Source of the DNA: JBMDXB01 sp048594975
GTDB taxonomy: Bacteria; Acidobacteriota; Vicinamibacteria; Vicinamibacterales; 2-12-FULL-66-21
Direction: 5' to 3'
Length of the DNA stretch: 64,000 nt
Assembly: GCA_048594975.1 (NCBI GenBank)
Contig: JBMDXQ010000119.1
Coordinates: 62,001 to 126,000, forward strand
This document shows positions 18,734 to 26,907 of this stretch, in pieces (positions within the stretch are counted from its first letter, which is position 1; each line of letters starts with the position of its first letter). Under the pieces are notes generated by a model. The model had not been told where the DNA came from. It made no database searches and saw nothing but the letters and a program-made list of their open reading frames with translations. A program made the position numbers and the translations under genes.

Positions 18734-18928
18734 CTAGGGCCTGGAACCCAGCGCGCGCGCGGGGAGGTGCACGAGGGCGGAGAGGAACTCGAACACCCCG
18801 TCGACGACGATCCCGACCAGCCGGAACGGGAGCAGTAGCAGCCAGACGAACGGGTAGAGCACCAGCGCCAGCAGCGCCAGCGGCCAGCAGACCACCAGCA
18901 GGAGCAACCAGAGCACAAACTTCACCAT
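18734..18928 (-). CDS. Small membrane protein, 64 residues
   Basis: A short protein made of two or three hydrophobic segments (FVLWLLLLVVCWPLALLALVL, FVWLLLLPFRLVGIVV) and an amphipathic tail (FEFLSALVHLPARALG). The ATG is at 18928. Its composition is not that of a chance antisense frame, and nothing else occupies the strand. The function is unknown. It stands alone between the TIR gene and the barrel-protein promoter. Confidence 0.6.
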   Translation of the reverse strand: MVKFVLWLLLLVVCWPLALLALVLYPFVWLLLLPFRLVGIVVDGVFEFLSALVHLPARALGSRP

Positions 18929-19113
18929 ACCCTTCTATACGACGGCCGCGCCGCCCGTGTGCCGTGACCCGCCCGCCGCCGCACGGCATTGAACCTGCTT
19001 CCCGCATCCCATTCGGGCCGGCGACGGCGGCTCGGCCTCGTCCAGCGACGTGTCCAGCCGGAGTGCCGGTGGGGGGAGCCGGGTCGCTTCCCGCCCCTGC
19101 ATTTTTCGCATTA

Positions 19114-19142
19114 TTGACTCCCCGGTTCCTCCTTTGTACCGT
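19114..19142 (+). promoter_or_regulatory. Probable promoter of the barrel-protein/TlpA genes
   Basis: TTGACT (19114-19119) is followed after 17 bases by TACCGT (19137-19142). The -35 is good and the -10 weak. A strong ribosome binding site AAGGAGG (about 19156) and the ATG at 19175 follow in order. Confidence 0.45.
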
Positions 19143-19174
19143 TCGCGACTCGTTCAAGGAGGAGGACCGATCGA

Positions 19175-20254
19175 ATGAACTCGGCGGTTCGCAACTGCAT
19201 CATCGCCGCCTTCGCCGCGGCGATCCTGCTCGCGGGTCCGCGGCACGGCTACGCCCAGGGTTGAGTGGCGGCACGAATGGGCACGCCCGTGTTAGGCGTG
19301 CAGGGAGCAAGTTACCCGGCTGCGGGCACCTGGTCGGCGTCGTTCGGCTGGCGCTATCAGAAATCGGACCGGCACTTCGTCGGCGATCACTACGAGGAAG
19401 TGCGGGATGAGATCGGCAACCAGGTCATCAACGACCTGAACCTGGCGGACCTGAGCGTCAGGTATCAGGCGACCAAGCGCGTCGAGCTGGCCGTCGGTGT
19501 GCCGTTCGTCATGGCCACGCGCTCGCAAGTCGTGCGTTCGCAGGGCGTGAACCTCGAACGGTACCAGACGCAGGCGCGGGGCATCGGCGACATCGTGTTC
19601 GGCGCGCGGCGCTGGATGTTCGACCCGGACACTCACGCGACCGGCAACCTGCAACTCGGCCTCGGCGTGAAGCTGCCCACGGGCGAGAACAACGTCACGG
19701 ACACGTTCCGGGTCCTGTCGAGCGGCACGATCACCAACGCCGTCCGTACGGTCGACCAGTCGATTCAACCCGGCGACGGCGGGTTCGGGCTCATGGGCGA
19801 GTTCGGCACGTTCAAGAGTCTGAACAACAGCCTGTCGATCTACGCCAACGGCATCTACCTGTCGAACCCGCAGGGGACGTCCAAGGTACTGACCTACCGC
19901 AACGCGGCCGGCGAGCAGTACATGTCGATCGCCGACCAGTACCTCGTGCGCGGCGGCGTCGCGTTCCCGATGCCCGGCAGCCAGACGGTCGGCCTCAGCG
20001 CAGGCATCCGCATCGAAGGCGTTCCCGTTCACGATCTGCTCGGGCCGAGCGACCACTTCCGTCGTCCCGGCGTTGCGATCTCCTTCGAGCCGGGGGTCAC
20101 GATGGTCAAGGGACAGAACGGAATCACGGTGGCCGTTCCCATCGCGATGTACAGGAATCGCTTCCAGAGCGTGCCGGACGAGGCGAGAGGCGCGCATGGC
20201 GACGCCGCCTTCGCCGACTGGCTGCTGCTGCTCGGCTACTCGCGCCGCTTCTGA
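19175..20254 (+). CDS. Secreted beta-barrel-like protein interrupted by an in-frame UGA
   Basis: ATG 19175 has a strong AAGGAGGAGG site and begins a clear signal peptide (MNSAVRNCIIAAFAAAILLA ... GYAQG). The next codon is TGA (19262-19264). The same frame then runs on uninterrupted for 330 codons to 20254, starting VAARMGTPVLG. That downstream part looks like an outer-membrane channel or transporter-type barrel: alternating strands such as WSASFGWRYQKSDRHFVGD, ADLSVRYQATKRVELAVGVPF and GNLQLGLGVKLPTGE, ending in the C-terminal aromatic signature GYSRRF. The UGA lies where a cysteine would be one base change away, just after the signal peptide. Either it is a nonsense mutation (pseudogene) or it is read as selenocysteine, for which a SECIS-like hairpin lies downstream. 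A TlpA thioredoxin gene follows 135 bases later on the same strand. Confidence 0.7.
19281..19301 (+). promoter_or_regulatory. SECIS-like hairpin 3' of the in-frame UGA
   Basis: GCACGCC (19281-19287) pairs perfectly with GGCGTGC (19295-19301) around a 7-base loop CGTGTTA. The apical loop begins 23-24 bases after the UGA and has G at its second position. Published bacterial SECIS models ask for a stem of a few base pairs, a loop of this size with G in the first two positions, and a UGA-to-loop distance in this range. The hairpin lies inside the frame, as bacterial SECIS elements do. This may be chance in GC-rich DNA. Confidence 0.35.
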
Positions 20255-20290
20255 CCGCCAGCCATCCTGAAGCGATGCGCTGCGGGAACG

Positions 20291-20308
20291 GCAGCCCCGA
20301 GGGGCTGC
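20291..20308. terminator. Intercistronic hairpin GCAGCCC-CGAG-GGGCTGC
   Basis: A perfect 7-bp GC-rich stem with a 4-base loop lies 37 bases after the barrel-protein stop. It has no run of T after it, so it is either a weak terminator or an mRNA-stabilising element before the TlpA gene. Confidence 0.4.
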
Positions 20309-20389
20309 ACTGCGACACACGCTGCTCACACGAGGGCCGGGCCCGCGCGAGCCCGCCCGACCTCCTGCATGAAGGCAGGGATCTCCATC

Positions 20390-20950
20390 ATGCGATTCCA
20401 TCGTTGTCCGTTGCCGTTCGTTCTCGGGCTTGCCGTCGCACTGGTCGTTCCCGCGTTCGCCTCGGCGGACGAAGCGCTGGTCGCGAAGGAAGAACGGAAG
20501 TCCGCGCCGAAGTTGTCGCTTCCCACGCTCGAGGGGCAGAAGGGACAGCTCTCGCAACTCAGGGGCAAGGTCGTCGTCGTGAACTTCTGGGCTACCTGGT
20601 GCGGGCCGTGCAAGGCCGAGATGCCTGAGTTCACGAAGGTGCACGCCGAGTACCGCGATCGTGGCGTGGAGGTCATCGGCGCCGCCAACGAGGAGCGCAA
20701 GGCGCGGGACAAGGTGCAGGAGTTCGTGCGCCGCCTCGAGATCACGTTCCCGATCTGGCTCGAGGCATCGCTCGATCACCTGGAAGCGTTCAAGGTCGGT
20801 CCCGCCATCCCGGCGACGGTGATCATCGACCGGCAGGGTCGCGTCGCCGCCCGCATCACCGGTCCCACCGACGCGGCGCGGCTCCGCGCGCTCCTCGATC
20901 GCGTGCTGCAGGAAGCCCCGTCGACGGCGAGGGCACCGAGCGGATCCTAG
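20390..20950 (+). CDS. TlpA/ResA-like periplasmic thioredoxin
   Basis: A 186-residue exported thiol-disulfide oxidoreductase. A signal peptide (LPFVLGLAVALVVPAFASA) precedes a short linker. The thioredoxin domain then has the active site WCGPC (C71, C74 from this start), the AhpC/TSA-type entry LPTLEGQKGQLSQLRGKVVVVNFWATW, and the cis-proline region VGPAIPATVIIDRQGRV. The ATG at 20390 is preferred because it gives a compact signal peptide and has AGGGA upstream; an in-frame ATG at 20369 adds seven residues. Members reduce disulfides in extracytoplasmic proteins such as apocytochromes. It follows the barrel-protein gene, whose critical position would be a Cys or Sec, so a thiol-redox link is possible but only inferred. 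Confidence 0.92.
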   Translation: MRFHRCPLPFVLGLAVALVVPAFASADEALVAKEERKSAPKLSLPTLEGQKGQLSQLRGKVVVVNFWATWCGPCKAEMPEFTKVHAEYRDRGVEVIGAANEERKARDKVQEFVRRLEITFPIWLEASLDHLEAFKVGPAIPATVIIDRQGRVAARITGPTDAARLRALLDRVLQEAPSTARAPSGS

Positions 20951-21048
20951 CCCTGGGCCTTCGGACGGACGTCGAGCCGGCTCCGCCCGCAGCGGCTCAC
21001 TGCGTCCAGCGGCCCGCCCCACGCGCCGGGCGGTAACATCGAGGTGGG

Positions 21049-23550
21049 TTGCTGACGTTCCCGCGCGCGGCGCTGCACATTCTTTTCTTCCTGTCCGGCG
21101 CAGCTGCCCTCGGCTACGAGGTGCTGTGGATGCGGCGGTTTTCCGTGATGCTGGGGGCGACCGCCCCCGCCGTGGCGGCGGCGCTGACCGGGTTCTTCCT
21201 GGGGCTCGGTCTCGGAAGCTACCTGCTCGGACGGCTTGCCCCGCGATTGACGCGCCCGCTACGCGCGTTTGCGATCCTCGAAATCGTCGCCGCGGTGTCG
21301 GCCCTGGCCGTTGACCCTCTCCTCGACGCGATTCAGCCGGTCTATGCCTCCCTCTATGGCGCGACCGGCGGCAGTGCGGGGCTCCAGCTGGTGCTGCGCA
21401 TCGGCGTGGCGGTCCTCGCAGTCCTCGTGCCCGCCACCTGCATGGGGGGAACGCTGCCGCTGCTGGCGCAACTCGTGTCCGCGCGGGCGCAGTCGCTCGG
21501 CGTGCGCGCCGGTGGCTTGTACGCCGTCAATACCGCTGGCGCGGCCTGCGGAGCGCTGGCGGTCCCGATCGTGCTGCTGCCGGTGGGAGGTGCGCGGGGC
21601 GCCCTCGCGGTCGTGGTCACGACCAGCCTGCTGGTCGCCGCGGGGGCGCTGCTCTTCGCATCTTCCATCGAAGCGCACGCGGCCGCCGCGCCACTCCGCG
21701 CGGCCGCACGCGTGACGGCACGCCCGGTTCGTCGCGGCACGCGTGTGCTCGCGTTCGCGTCCGGGGCGATCGCGCTGGCGCTCGAAGCGCTCGCCGCGCG
21801 GGCCTTCGCGCTCGTGCACGAGAACTCCGTCTACTCCTTCGCGACGGTTGTGGCGGTGTTCCTGGCCGGCCTGGGCGGCGGGGCGGCGCTGGCCCGCGCC
21901 GCGCTGGCGCGCGGCGTCCCCGCCCGGGCCCTGGTGGTGATCGGCTGGGCAGCCGGCGGCGCGTGCATAGTGCTGCTGCCCCCGTTGTTCGTGCGTACGA
22001 CCGGCCTCGAGTACCTGTCGGGCGGGCGCCTGATCGCGCACGAGATCCGCCTGGCCGCGCTCGTCGCCGCGGTGCTGCTGCCGGCCAGCGTGCTGCTCGG
22101 GCTCGTGCTGCCGGCGCTGCTGCAGGAGGAGGGAGACGGCGCGCGCGAGGGCGGACCGGCGGCCGGGGTGGTTCTCGCGTCGAATACCATCGGCGCCATC
22201 GCGGGGCCGCTTGCGGCGCTCTTCGTGCTCGGCCCCGCCACCGGACTCTGGGCCGCGACCGTGCTCCTTGGCGCCGTCTCGATCGCGTGTGCGTCGATCG
22301 CGGCGCGCGGTGTCGGCCGTGGCGGGCGGCGCACGCTGACCGGCGCCATCGCGGTCGCACTGATCGCGCTGGTCGTCGCTCCGCCCGGGAGGCTTCCACG
22401 CCTGAAGCTCTCGGGCAGCGACCGCCTGCTCGAACTCCGCGAGGGGGCGTTCGGCAGCGTGGCGGTCGTCGAGCACGAAGGCCATCGTCGCATCAAGCTG
22501 AACAACTTCTACGTCCTCGGTGGCACCGCCGCGGCGGGAGACGAACGGCGCCAGGGGCACATCCCGCTCCTGCTCCATCCGCGGCCCGGGCGCGTGGCGT
22601 ATCTCGGCCTCGGGACCGGGATCTCGCTCAGCGCCGTCCTGTTCCATCCGGTCCAGGAGGTCGTGGCGCTCGAGCTCGTGCCGGAGGTTGCGACGGCGGC
22701 CGGGGCCTGGTTCCGCGACGCGAACCTGGACGTGCTCGCCGACCCGCGCGTCCGCCTGCGCGCCGAGGACGCGCGCAGCTACGTCGCCGCGGCGCGCGAG
22801 CGCTTCGACGTGGTAGTCGGCGATCTCGTCGTTCCCTGGCGGCGCGGCGAGGCGTCGCTCTTCACGCGCGACAGTTTCGAGGCGGTGCGGCGCGTCCTCG
22901 CGCCGGGCGGGCTGTACTGCCAGTGGATCCCGCTGTACCAGATTTCGGCGCACGAGTTCGACAGCATCGCGGCGTCGTTCCTCGACGTGTTCCCGGCAAC
23001 GACCCTGTGGCGCGGCGATTTCAACGCCGGGGAGGCGGTCGTCGCGCTGATCGGTCACACCGGCCCACGCGGACTCGATGCCGCGGCCGCGGACGACCGC
23101 TCTCGGGCGCTCGCCGGCCGCCCCGATCGCAGCAACCCGTATCTGTCACACCCGGCGGGGCTCTGGCTCTACTTCGTCGGACCGCTCGACCCCGGACAGC
23201 CGCGCTTCCGCTCGGCGCCGCGCAACCGCGACGACAGCCCGTGGGTGGAGCTGGCGAGCTCGCGGCTGCACCTGGGCATCGCCGGTGGCCAGGCGAGCGC
23301 ATTCGTCGGGAGATCGCTGGAACCGCGGCTCGACGAGATCCGCTCGTATCCGCTCGACGGCACCGCGGCGGCCTCACTGCAGCAGCAGCATCGCGAGTGG
23401 CGCGAACGCGGCGCGGACCTCTGGAAGGCGTCGCTGCTCTCGTTCGAGGGCGACAATGCCGCCGCGGATCGCCTCGCGCTTGACGCCCTGGCCCGGTTGC
23501 CGAAGGAAATCCAGGTGGCGGTCCTTGGTGCGCCCGTGCCGGCGAAGTGA
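21049..23550 (+). CDS. Membrane-fused spermidine-synthase-like protein
   Basis: An 833-residue polytopic protein. The first ~470 residues hold about 12-14 hydrophobic helices (LHILFFLSGAAALGYEVLWMRRFSVMLG, VPATCMGGTLPLL, GGLYAVNTAGAACGALA). The C-terminal part is a Rossmann aminopropyltransferase/methyltransferase-like domain with a cofactor loop (VAYLGLGTGISLSAVL), a ligand acidic residue (VVALELVPEV) and FDVVVGDLVVPWRRGEASLFTRDSFEAV. This fusion is common in diverse bacteria and is annotated as spermidine synthase, but real polyamine activity is doubtful and transport or modification of a substrate is possible. The start is TTG 21049, as no other start fits. The C-terminal ~80 residues (SLQQQHREWRERGADLWKAS) resemble a TPR remnant. 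Confidence 0.85.
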   Translation: MLTFPRAALHILFFLSGAAALGYEVLWMRRFSVMLGATAPAVAAALTGFFLGLGLGSYLLGRLAPRLTRPLRAFAILEIVAAVSALAVDPLLDAIQPVYASLYGATGGSAGLQLVLRIGVAVLAVLVPATCMGGTLPLLAQLVSARAQSLGVRAGGLYAVNTAGAACGALAVPIVLLPVGGARGALAVVVTTSLLVAAGALLFASSIEAHAAAAPLRAAARVTARPVRRGTRVLAFASGAIALALEALAARAFALVHENSVYSFATVVAVFLAGLGGGAALARAALARGVPARALVVIGWAAGGACIVLLPPLFVRTTGLEYLSGGRLIAHEIRLAALVAAVLLPASVLLGLVLPALLQEEGDGAREGGPAAGVVLASNTIGAIAGPLAALFVLGPATGLWAATVLLGAVSIACASIAARGVGRGGRRTLTGAIAVALIALVVAPPGRLPRLKLSGSDRLLELREGAFGSVAVVEHEGHRRIKLNNFYVLGGTAAAGDERRQGHIPLLLHPRPGRVAYLGLGTGISLSAVLFHPVQEVVALELVPEVATAAGAWFRDANLDVLADPRVRLRAEDARSYVAAARERFDVVVGDLVVPWRRGEASLFTRDSFEAVRRVLAPGGLYCQWIPLYQISAHEFDSIAASFLDVFPATTLWRGDFNAGEAVVALIGHTGPRGLDAAAADDRSRALAGRPDRSNPYLSHPAGLWLYFVGPLDPGQPRFRSAPRNRDDSPWVELASSRLHLGIAGGQASAFVGRSLEPRLDEIRSYPLDGTAAASLQQQHREWRERGADLWKASLLSFEGDNAAADRLALDALARLPKEIQVAVLGAPVPAK

Positions 23551-23624
23551 GCCGGCGCAGCCTCCGCTGATCGTGCACGACACGCGCGGCCCGGTTGCGC
23601 GTCGCAGCAACGCGTTCTCGGTCC

Positions 23625-23664
23625 TACAATATCCACACCCCCTGATCCGTCTACCCCTGTAGAC
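23625..23664 (+). promoter_or_regulatory. Possible promoter and palindrome before the ECF sigma gene
   Basis: A TACAAT -10-like hexamer (23625-23630) lies 42 bases before the ATG, but no good -35 is seen. A hairpin GTCTAC-CCCT-GTAGAC (23649-23664) ends seven bases before the ATG and could act as an operator or mask the start. Confidence 0.35.
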
Positions 23665-23671
23665 CCAGCGG

Positions 23672-24229
23672 ATGGCACGCGAATCCGAACAACGGATCTC
23701 CGACCTGGTCACGCGCGAGCAGTCCCGGCTGCGCAGCTTCATTCGCCGGCGGGTGCCCGACCCACGCGATGCCGAGGACATCCTGCAGGACGTCTTCGCC
23801 GAGCTCGTCGAAGCGAACCGCCTGCTGATGCCCATCGACCACGTGACCGCCTGGCTGTTCCGTGTGGCGCGCAACCGCATCATCGACCTGTTCCGGAAGA
23901 AGCAGCCGGAAGGTTTCGGCGGCGCACAGCCACGAGGCGATGACGACGAGTCGTTGCGGTTGGAGGAGCTGCTGCCGTCCCTGGAGGCCGGACCGGAGGC
24001 GCTGTACACGCGCAGCCTGCTGCTCGAGGAGCTCGAGCGGGCGCTCGACGAATTGCCGACGGCGCAGCGCGAGGTGTTCATCGCGCACGAACTCGAGGGC
24101 CGGAGCTTCAAGGCGATCGCCGCCGCAACCGGCGTCGGCGTGAACACGCTGCTCTCACGGAAACGGTACGCCGTCCTGCACCTGCGGAAGCGGTTGCAGG
24201 CCACCTACGACGAGTTGAGGCAACCATGA
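23672..24229 (+). CDS. ECF-type RNA polymerase sigma factor
   Basis: A 185-residue sigma-70-family factor with region 2 (LRSFIRRRVPDPRDAEDILQDVFAELVE ... VTAWLFRVARNRIIDLFRKK, binding the -10 element) and region 4 (LERALDELPTAQREVFIAHE ... SFKAIAAATGVGVNTLLSRKRYAVLHLRKRL, binding the -35). No anti-sigma factor with a zinc motif is adjacent. Instead its stop overlaps (ATGA) the start of a small membrane protein that probably takes that role or is its first target. The start ATG 23672 agrees with the family's N-terminus. Confidence 0.93.
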   Translation: MARESEQRISDLVTREQSRLRSFIRRRVPDPRDAEDILQDVFAELVEANRLLMPIDHVTAWLFRVARNRIIDLFRKKQPEGFGGAQPRGDDDESLRLEELLPSLEAGPEALYTRSLLLEELERALDELPTAQREVFIAHELEGRSFKAIAAATGVGVNTLLSRKRYAVLHLRKRLQATYDELRQP

Positions 24230-24597
24230 GGAACTGGAGCAAGAGACGGAAACTGCTGTTCCTGTTGCTGGTCGCGCTGCCGGGCTTTCTGCTGTTCCTC
24301 GCCCTCGGGGGCGTGGTCGTGCGGCAGCTGTGGAACTGGCTGCTGCCGCCGCTCTTCGGCTTTTCCTCGATTACGTTCTGGCAGGCGCTCGGGCTCCTTG
24401 CCTTGTGCCGGATCCTGTTCGGCGGATTCGGACTTCACGGCGGCCCGGATCGACACTACCGGCGCAGGTGGGAACATATGACTCCCGAGGAGCGCGAGCG
24501 CGTGCGGCAGCGCATGCGCGAACGGTGGGGATCCGGTCCGTCGACCGGCGCAGCGGACCGGGACCCTGCGGCGCTCGTTTCCGGCGATCCGGATTGA
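24226..24597 (+). CDS. Small membrane protein coupled to the ECF sigma factor
   Basis: A 123-residue protein with two transmembrane helices (LLFLLLVALPGFLLFLALGGVVV and FWQALGLLALCRILFG). A cytoplasmic or periplasmic tail follows, with MTPEERERVRQRMRERWG, an amphipathic helix typical of proteins encoded next to ECF sigma factors. The four-base overlap ATGA with the sigma gene shows translational coupling. It may hold the sigma factor at the membrane or respond to envelope stress, but no anti-sigma domain is recognisable. Confidence 0.82.
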   Translation: MRNWSKRRKLLFLLLVALPGFLLFLALGGVVVRQLWNWLLPPLFGFSSITFWQALGLLALCRILFGGFGLHGGPDRHYRRRWEHMTPEERERVRQRMRERWGSGPSTGAADRDPAALVSGDPD

Positions 24598-24644
24598 TGG
24601 GCGCTCGTCGAGCGGACGCTCGTGTTCGACAGCCGGCCAGGCAG

Positions 24645-25868
24645 TCACCGATACAGGAGGAACGGCGTTCGACTCTCCCGGAATGCCGCCGCCTCGCGGT
24701 CCCACTCTTCGAGCAGTGACGGCAGACGCCCGCCCTCGACGGCACGGCGGACCTTGTCGGACCCCGTCAGCCGGTCGATCGACTTGCCCCAGGAGAACTC
24801 GCGCGGGTGCCGGCGGCGGATCGCGTCGATGAGCAGCAGCGAGGTGCGGACCGGGCGGTACGCCTGGCGATCGGTGATCACGAAGCGGATCGCGGGAATG
24901 GTCTGGCCCGGGTACTTCGCCGCTGTCGCGGAGACCGCCATGCTGATCGGCTCGAAGCGGATGCCGGGCAGTTCCATGGCATTCATGACCTTCGCCACCG
25001 CGGGCGCGTCGAGCCACGGGGCGCCGATCTGTTCGAACGGACGCTCGGTGCCCCGGCCCTCGGTGAGGTTGGTGCCCTCGAAGTACACCGACCCCGGGTA
25101 GTGATTCAACGCCGCAGGGGAGCGCAGGTTCGGCGAGGGATTCACCCACGGCAGGCCGGCATCGACGAACCACTGCGAACGCCCCCAGTTTTCCACACGC
25201 GCGACGATCAGCTCGACGCCGATCCCGAACTGCCGGTTGAAGAACGTGGCCAGCTCGCCGACCGTCATCCCGTGGCGCGCCGGGATCGGGTACATCCCGA
25301 CGAAGGACTTGAAGCGCGGATCGAGCAACCCGCCCTCGACGATCTCGCCGCCGATCGGGTTCGGCCGGTCGAGCACGACGAACGGGATCTTCTTCTGCGC
25401 CGCCGCCTGCATCGACAGCGCCATCGTCGACACGTACGTCCACGTGCGCCCGCCGACCTCCGGCAGGTCGTAGAGCAGGACGTCCACGTGCTCGAGCATC
25501 TGCGGCGTCGGCCCGCGATCCTCCGCCAGGTACAACGAGACGATCGGCACGCCCGTCTTCGGGTCGCGGCCGTCGGCGATCTTCGCGCCCGCCTCGGCAT
25601 CGCCGCGGATGCCGTGCTCGGCGGCGAAAAGCGCCACCAGCTTCAGGTCCCGGTGCGCGGCGATCAGGTCGATGGCGAGCCGCCGCGATCGATCGACCGC
25701 CGCGTGGTTAGCGATGAGCCCGACGCGTTTCCCGCGCAGTTGAGTAGGGACATCGGCGAGGAAGACCTCGAGGCCGGGCCGCACGGATCCGGACGTCTGG
25801 GCGATGGCAGGAGCCGAAGCGGTCGCGCACGAGGCGGCGGCGAGCAGAATGCGGATGATGCCGGTCAT
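24645..25868 (-). CDS. NamZ-type exo-beta-N-acetylmuramidase (GH171, DUF1343)
   Basis: A 407-residue exported protein with a signal peptide (IIRILLAAASCATASAPAIAQ) and a full DUF1343 region. Characteristic blocks are GKRVGLIANHAAVDRS, LVALFAAEHGIRGDAEAG, DVLLYDLPEVGGRTWTYVSTM, VVLDRPNPIGG, HGMTVGELATFFN, and NLRSPAALNHYPGSVYFEGTNLTEGRGTERPF. The founding member NamZ removes N-acetylmuramic acid from the non-reducing end of peptidoglycan fragments, so this gene probably serves cell-wall recycling or scavenging from other bacteria. It is a stand-alone gene, converging on the sigma/membrane pair. Confidence 0.9.
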   Translation of the reverse strand: MTGIIRILLAAASCATASAPAIAQTSGSVRPGLEVFLADVPTQLRGKRVGLIANHAAVDRSRRLAIDLIAAHRDLKLVALFAAEHGIRGDAEAGAKIADGRDPKTGVPIVSLYLAEDRGPTPQMLEHVDVLLYDLPEVGGRTWTYVSTMALSMQAAAQKKIPFVVLDRPNPIGGEIVEGGLLDPRFKSFVGMYPIPARHGMTVGELATFFNRQFGIGVELIVARVENWGRSQWFVDAGLPWVNPSPNLRSPAALNHYPGSVYFEGTNLTEGRGTERPFEQIGAPWLDAPAVAKVMNAMELPGIRFEPISMAVSATAAKYPGQTIPAIRFVITDRQAYRPVRTSLLLIDAIRRRHPREFSWGKSIDRLTGSDKVRRAVEGGRLPSLLEEWDREAAAFRESRTPFLLYR

Positions 25869-25895
25869 GCGACCAGCATACCGGACGCCGCCGCA

Positions 25896-26408
25896 TCAAC
25901 GCCGTGCCTTCCCGGGCGCCGCCGTGCGCCGTCGCACGGGGTTCCGCCGCCCTCGGGTCGGCGCGGCCGTGACTGGTTTCGACGGCTTCGCGGCGTCCTG
26001 CAACGCGTACGCTTCCTGTAGCCAGTCGGTGATCGGCGGCTCCACCTCGTCGCGGTGCGTCACCCGGACGAAGTGCGCCAGCCGGGACTTCGACACCCGC
26101 TGGACGAGGCGTACGTGCGGGGCCTTCACCGCACGGCCGAGGAACACGCAGATCTCGAGCGAGGTTCTCTTCGGCCGCACGAAGAAGTAGCAGGTCTTCT
26201 TCGCGTACATGATTGAGTGGTGCGCCGCGTAGATGCGCTGCTCGCCGAACCCCACGGCGGTTTCGCGCAGCCGTGCGTAGGCGTCCTGGAGATCCTCCGC
26301 CAGGTCGGCGGTGAGTGCAGCCTCGGTGGTGGTCCAGCAGTCGTGCGGCTCGCCCTTCTCCACCCACTGCTTGCAGTGATAGCACTGGTGGCCGGCCATG
26401 GCCCGCAT
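25896..26408 (-). CDS. DUF5655-like protein with N-terminal zinc motif
   Basis: About 170 residues. The N-terminus holds CYHCKQWVEKGEPHDC, a CxxC...HxC arrangement that could bind zinc. A DUF5655-type domain follows (RIYAAHHSIMYAKKTCYFFVRPKRTSLEICVFLGR ... VSKSRLAHFVRVTHRDEVEPPITDWLQEAY). The basic tail (RGRRNPVRRRTAAPGKARR) could contact nucleic acid. DUF5655 members have no proven function. The start is placed at ATG 26408 (MRAMAGHQCYHC), because longer forms would overlap the divergent gene at 26470; 26399 is also possible. Confidence 0.72.
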   Translation of the reverse strand: MRAMAGHQCYHCKQWVEKGEPHDCWTTTEAALTADLAEDLQDAYARLRETAVGFGEQRIYAAHHSIMYAKKTCYFFVRPKRTSLEICVFLGRAVKAPHVRLVQRVSKSRLAHFVRVTHRDEVEPPITDWLQEAYALQDAAKPSKPVTAAPTRGRRNPVRRRTAAPGKARR

Positions 26409-26469
26409 TGTAGTGCGCCGCCCGGCGGCGGTTGGAGGGCTCGGCGGAACGGAGTAGGATGCCCGCACC

Positions 26470-26907
26470 ATGCTCCTCAATCTCCTTCTCTCTGCGATGG
26501 TGCTCGTCGCCGCCGGCGGTCCGCAGCAGAAGCCCGGGGCCGCCGGGGAGGTCCTGAACCGTGAACAGCAGCGTGTTCAGCTCCTCACCGCTGGACAGTT
26601 CGACGAGCTCGCCGCGATGCTGTCGCCGACACTGACCTACACCCACTCCAGCGCCGCCCTCGAGACGAAGGAGCAGTTCCTCGAGAGCCTGCGCAGCGGC
26701 CGGGTGGTGTACAAGAGCCTGAAACACCGCGACGTGGAGGTACGCCTCGCGACGCCGGACGTGGCCATCCTCAACGGGCTGTCGGACGTCGAAGTGGTGA
26801 CCGACGGCAAGCCGCAGGCAGTACCGCTGCGGTTCACGATGGTGTACGTGCGCAGGAACGGCACGTGGCTGATGGAAGCGTGGCACTCGGCGCGGAGACC
26901 GGCGTGA
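26470..26907 (+). CDS. Secreted NTF2-like (DUF4440) protein
   Basis: A 145-residue protein with a short signal peptide (LLNLLLSAMVLVAAGG) and one SnoaL/DUF4440 cone-shaped domain: VLNREQQRVQLLTAGQFDELAAMLSPTLTYTHSSA, EQFLESLRSGRVVYKSL, LRFTMVYVRRNGTWLMEAWHSAR. Such domains bind small ligands or are inactive enzymes. Its stop overlaps the tctC start (GTGA), so it is the first gene of the tct operon and may have a related role in the periplasm. Confidence 0.85.
   Translation: MLLNLLLSAMVLVAAGGPQQKPGAAGEVLNREQQRVQLLTAGQFDELAAMLSPTLTYTHSSAALETKEQFLESLRSGRVVYKSLKHRDVEVRLATPDVAILNGLSDVEVVTDGKPQAVPLRFTMVYVRRNGTWLMEAWHSARRPA

Noticed and set aside
19292..21022. 576-residue minus-strand frame opposite the barrel and TlpA genes
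   Set aside because: Composition bias of a shadow frame. The plus strand has a signal peptide, WCGPC and barrel strands.
24645..25868. Minus-strand DUF1343 protein as a beta-lactamase-related enzyme
   Set aside because: It has no SxxK motif. The conserved blocks match NamZ/GH171.
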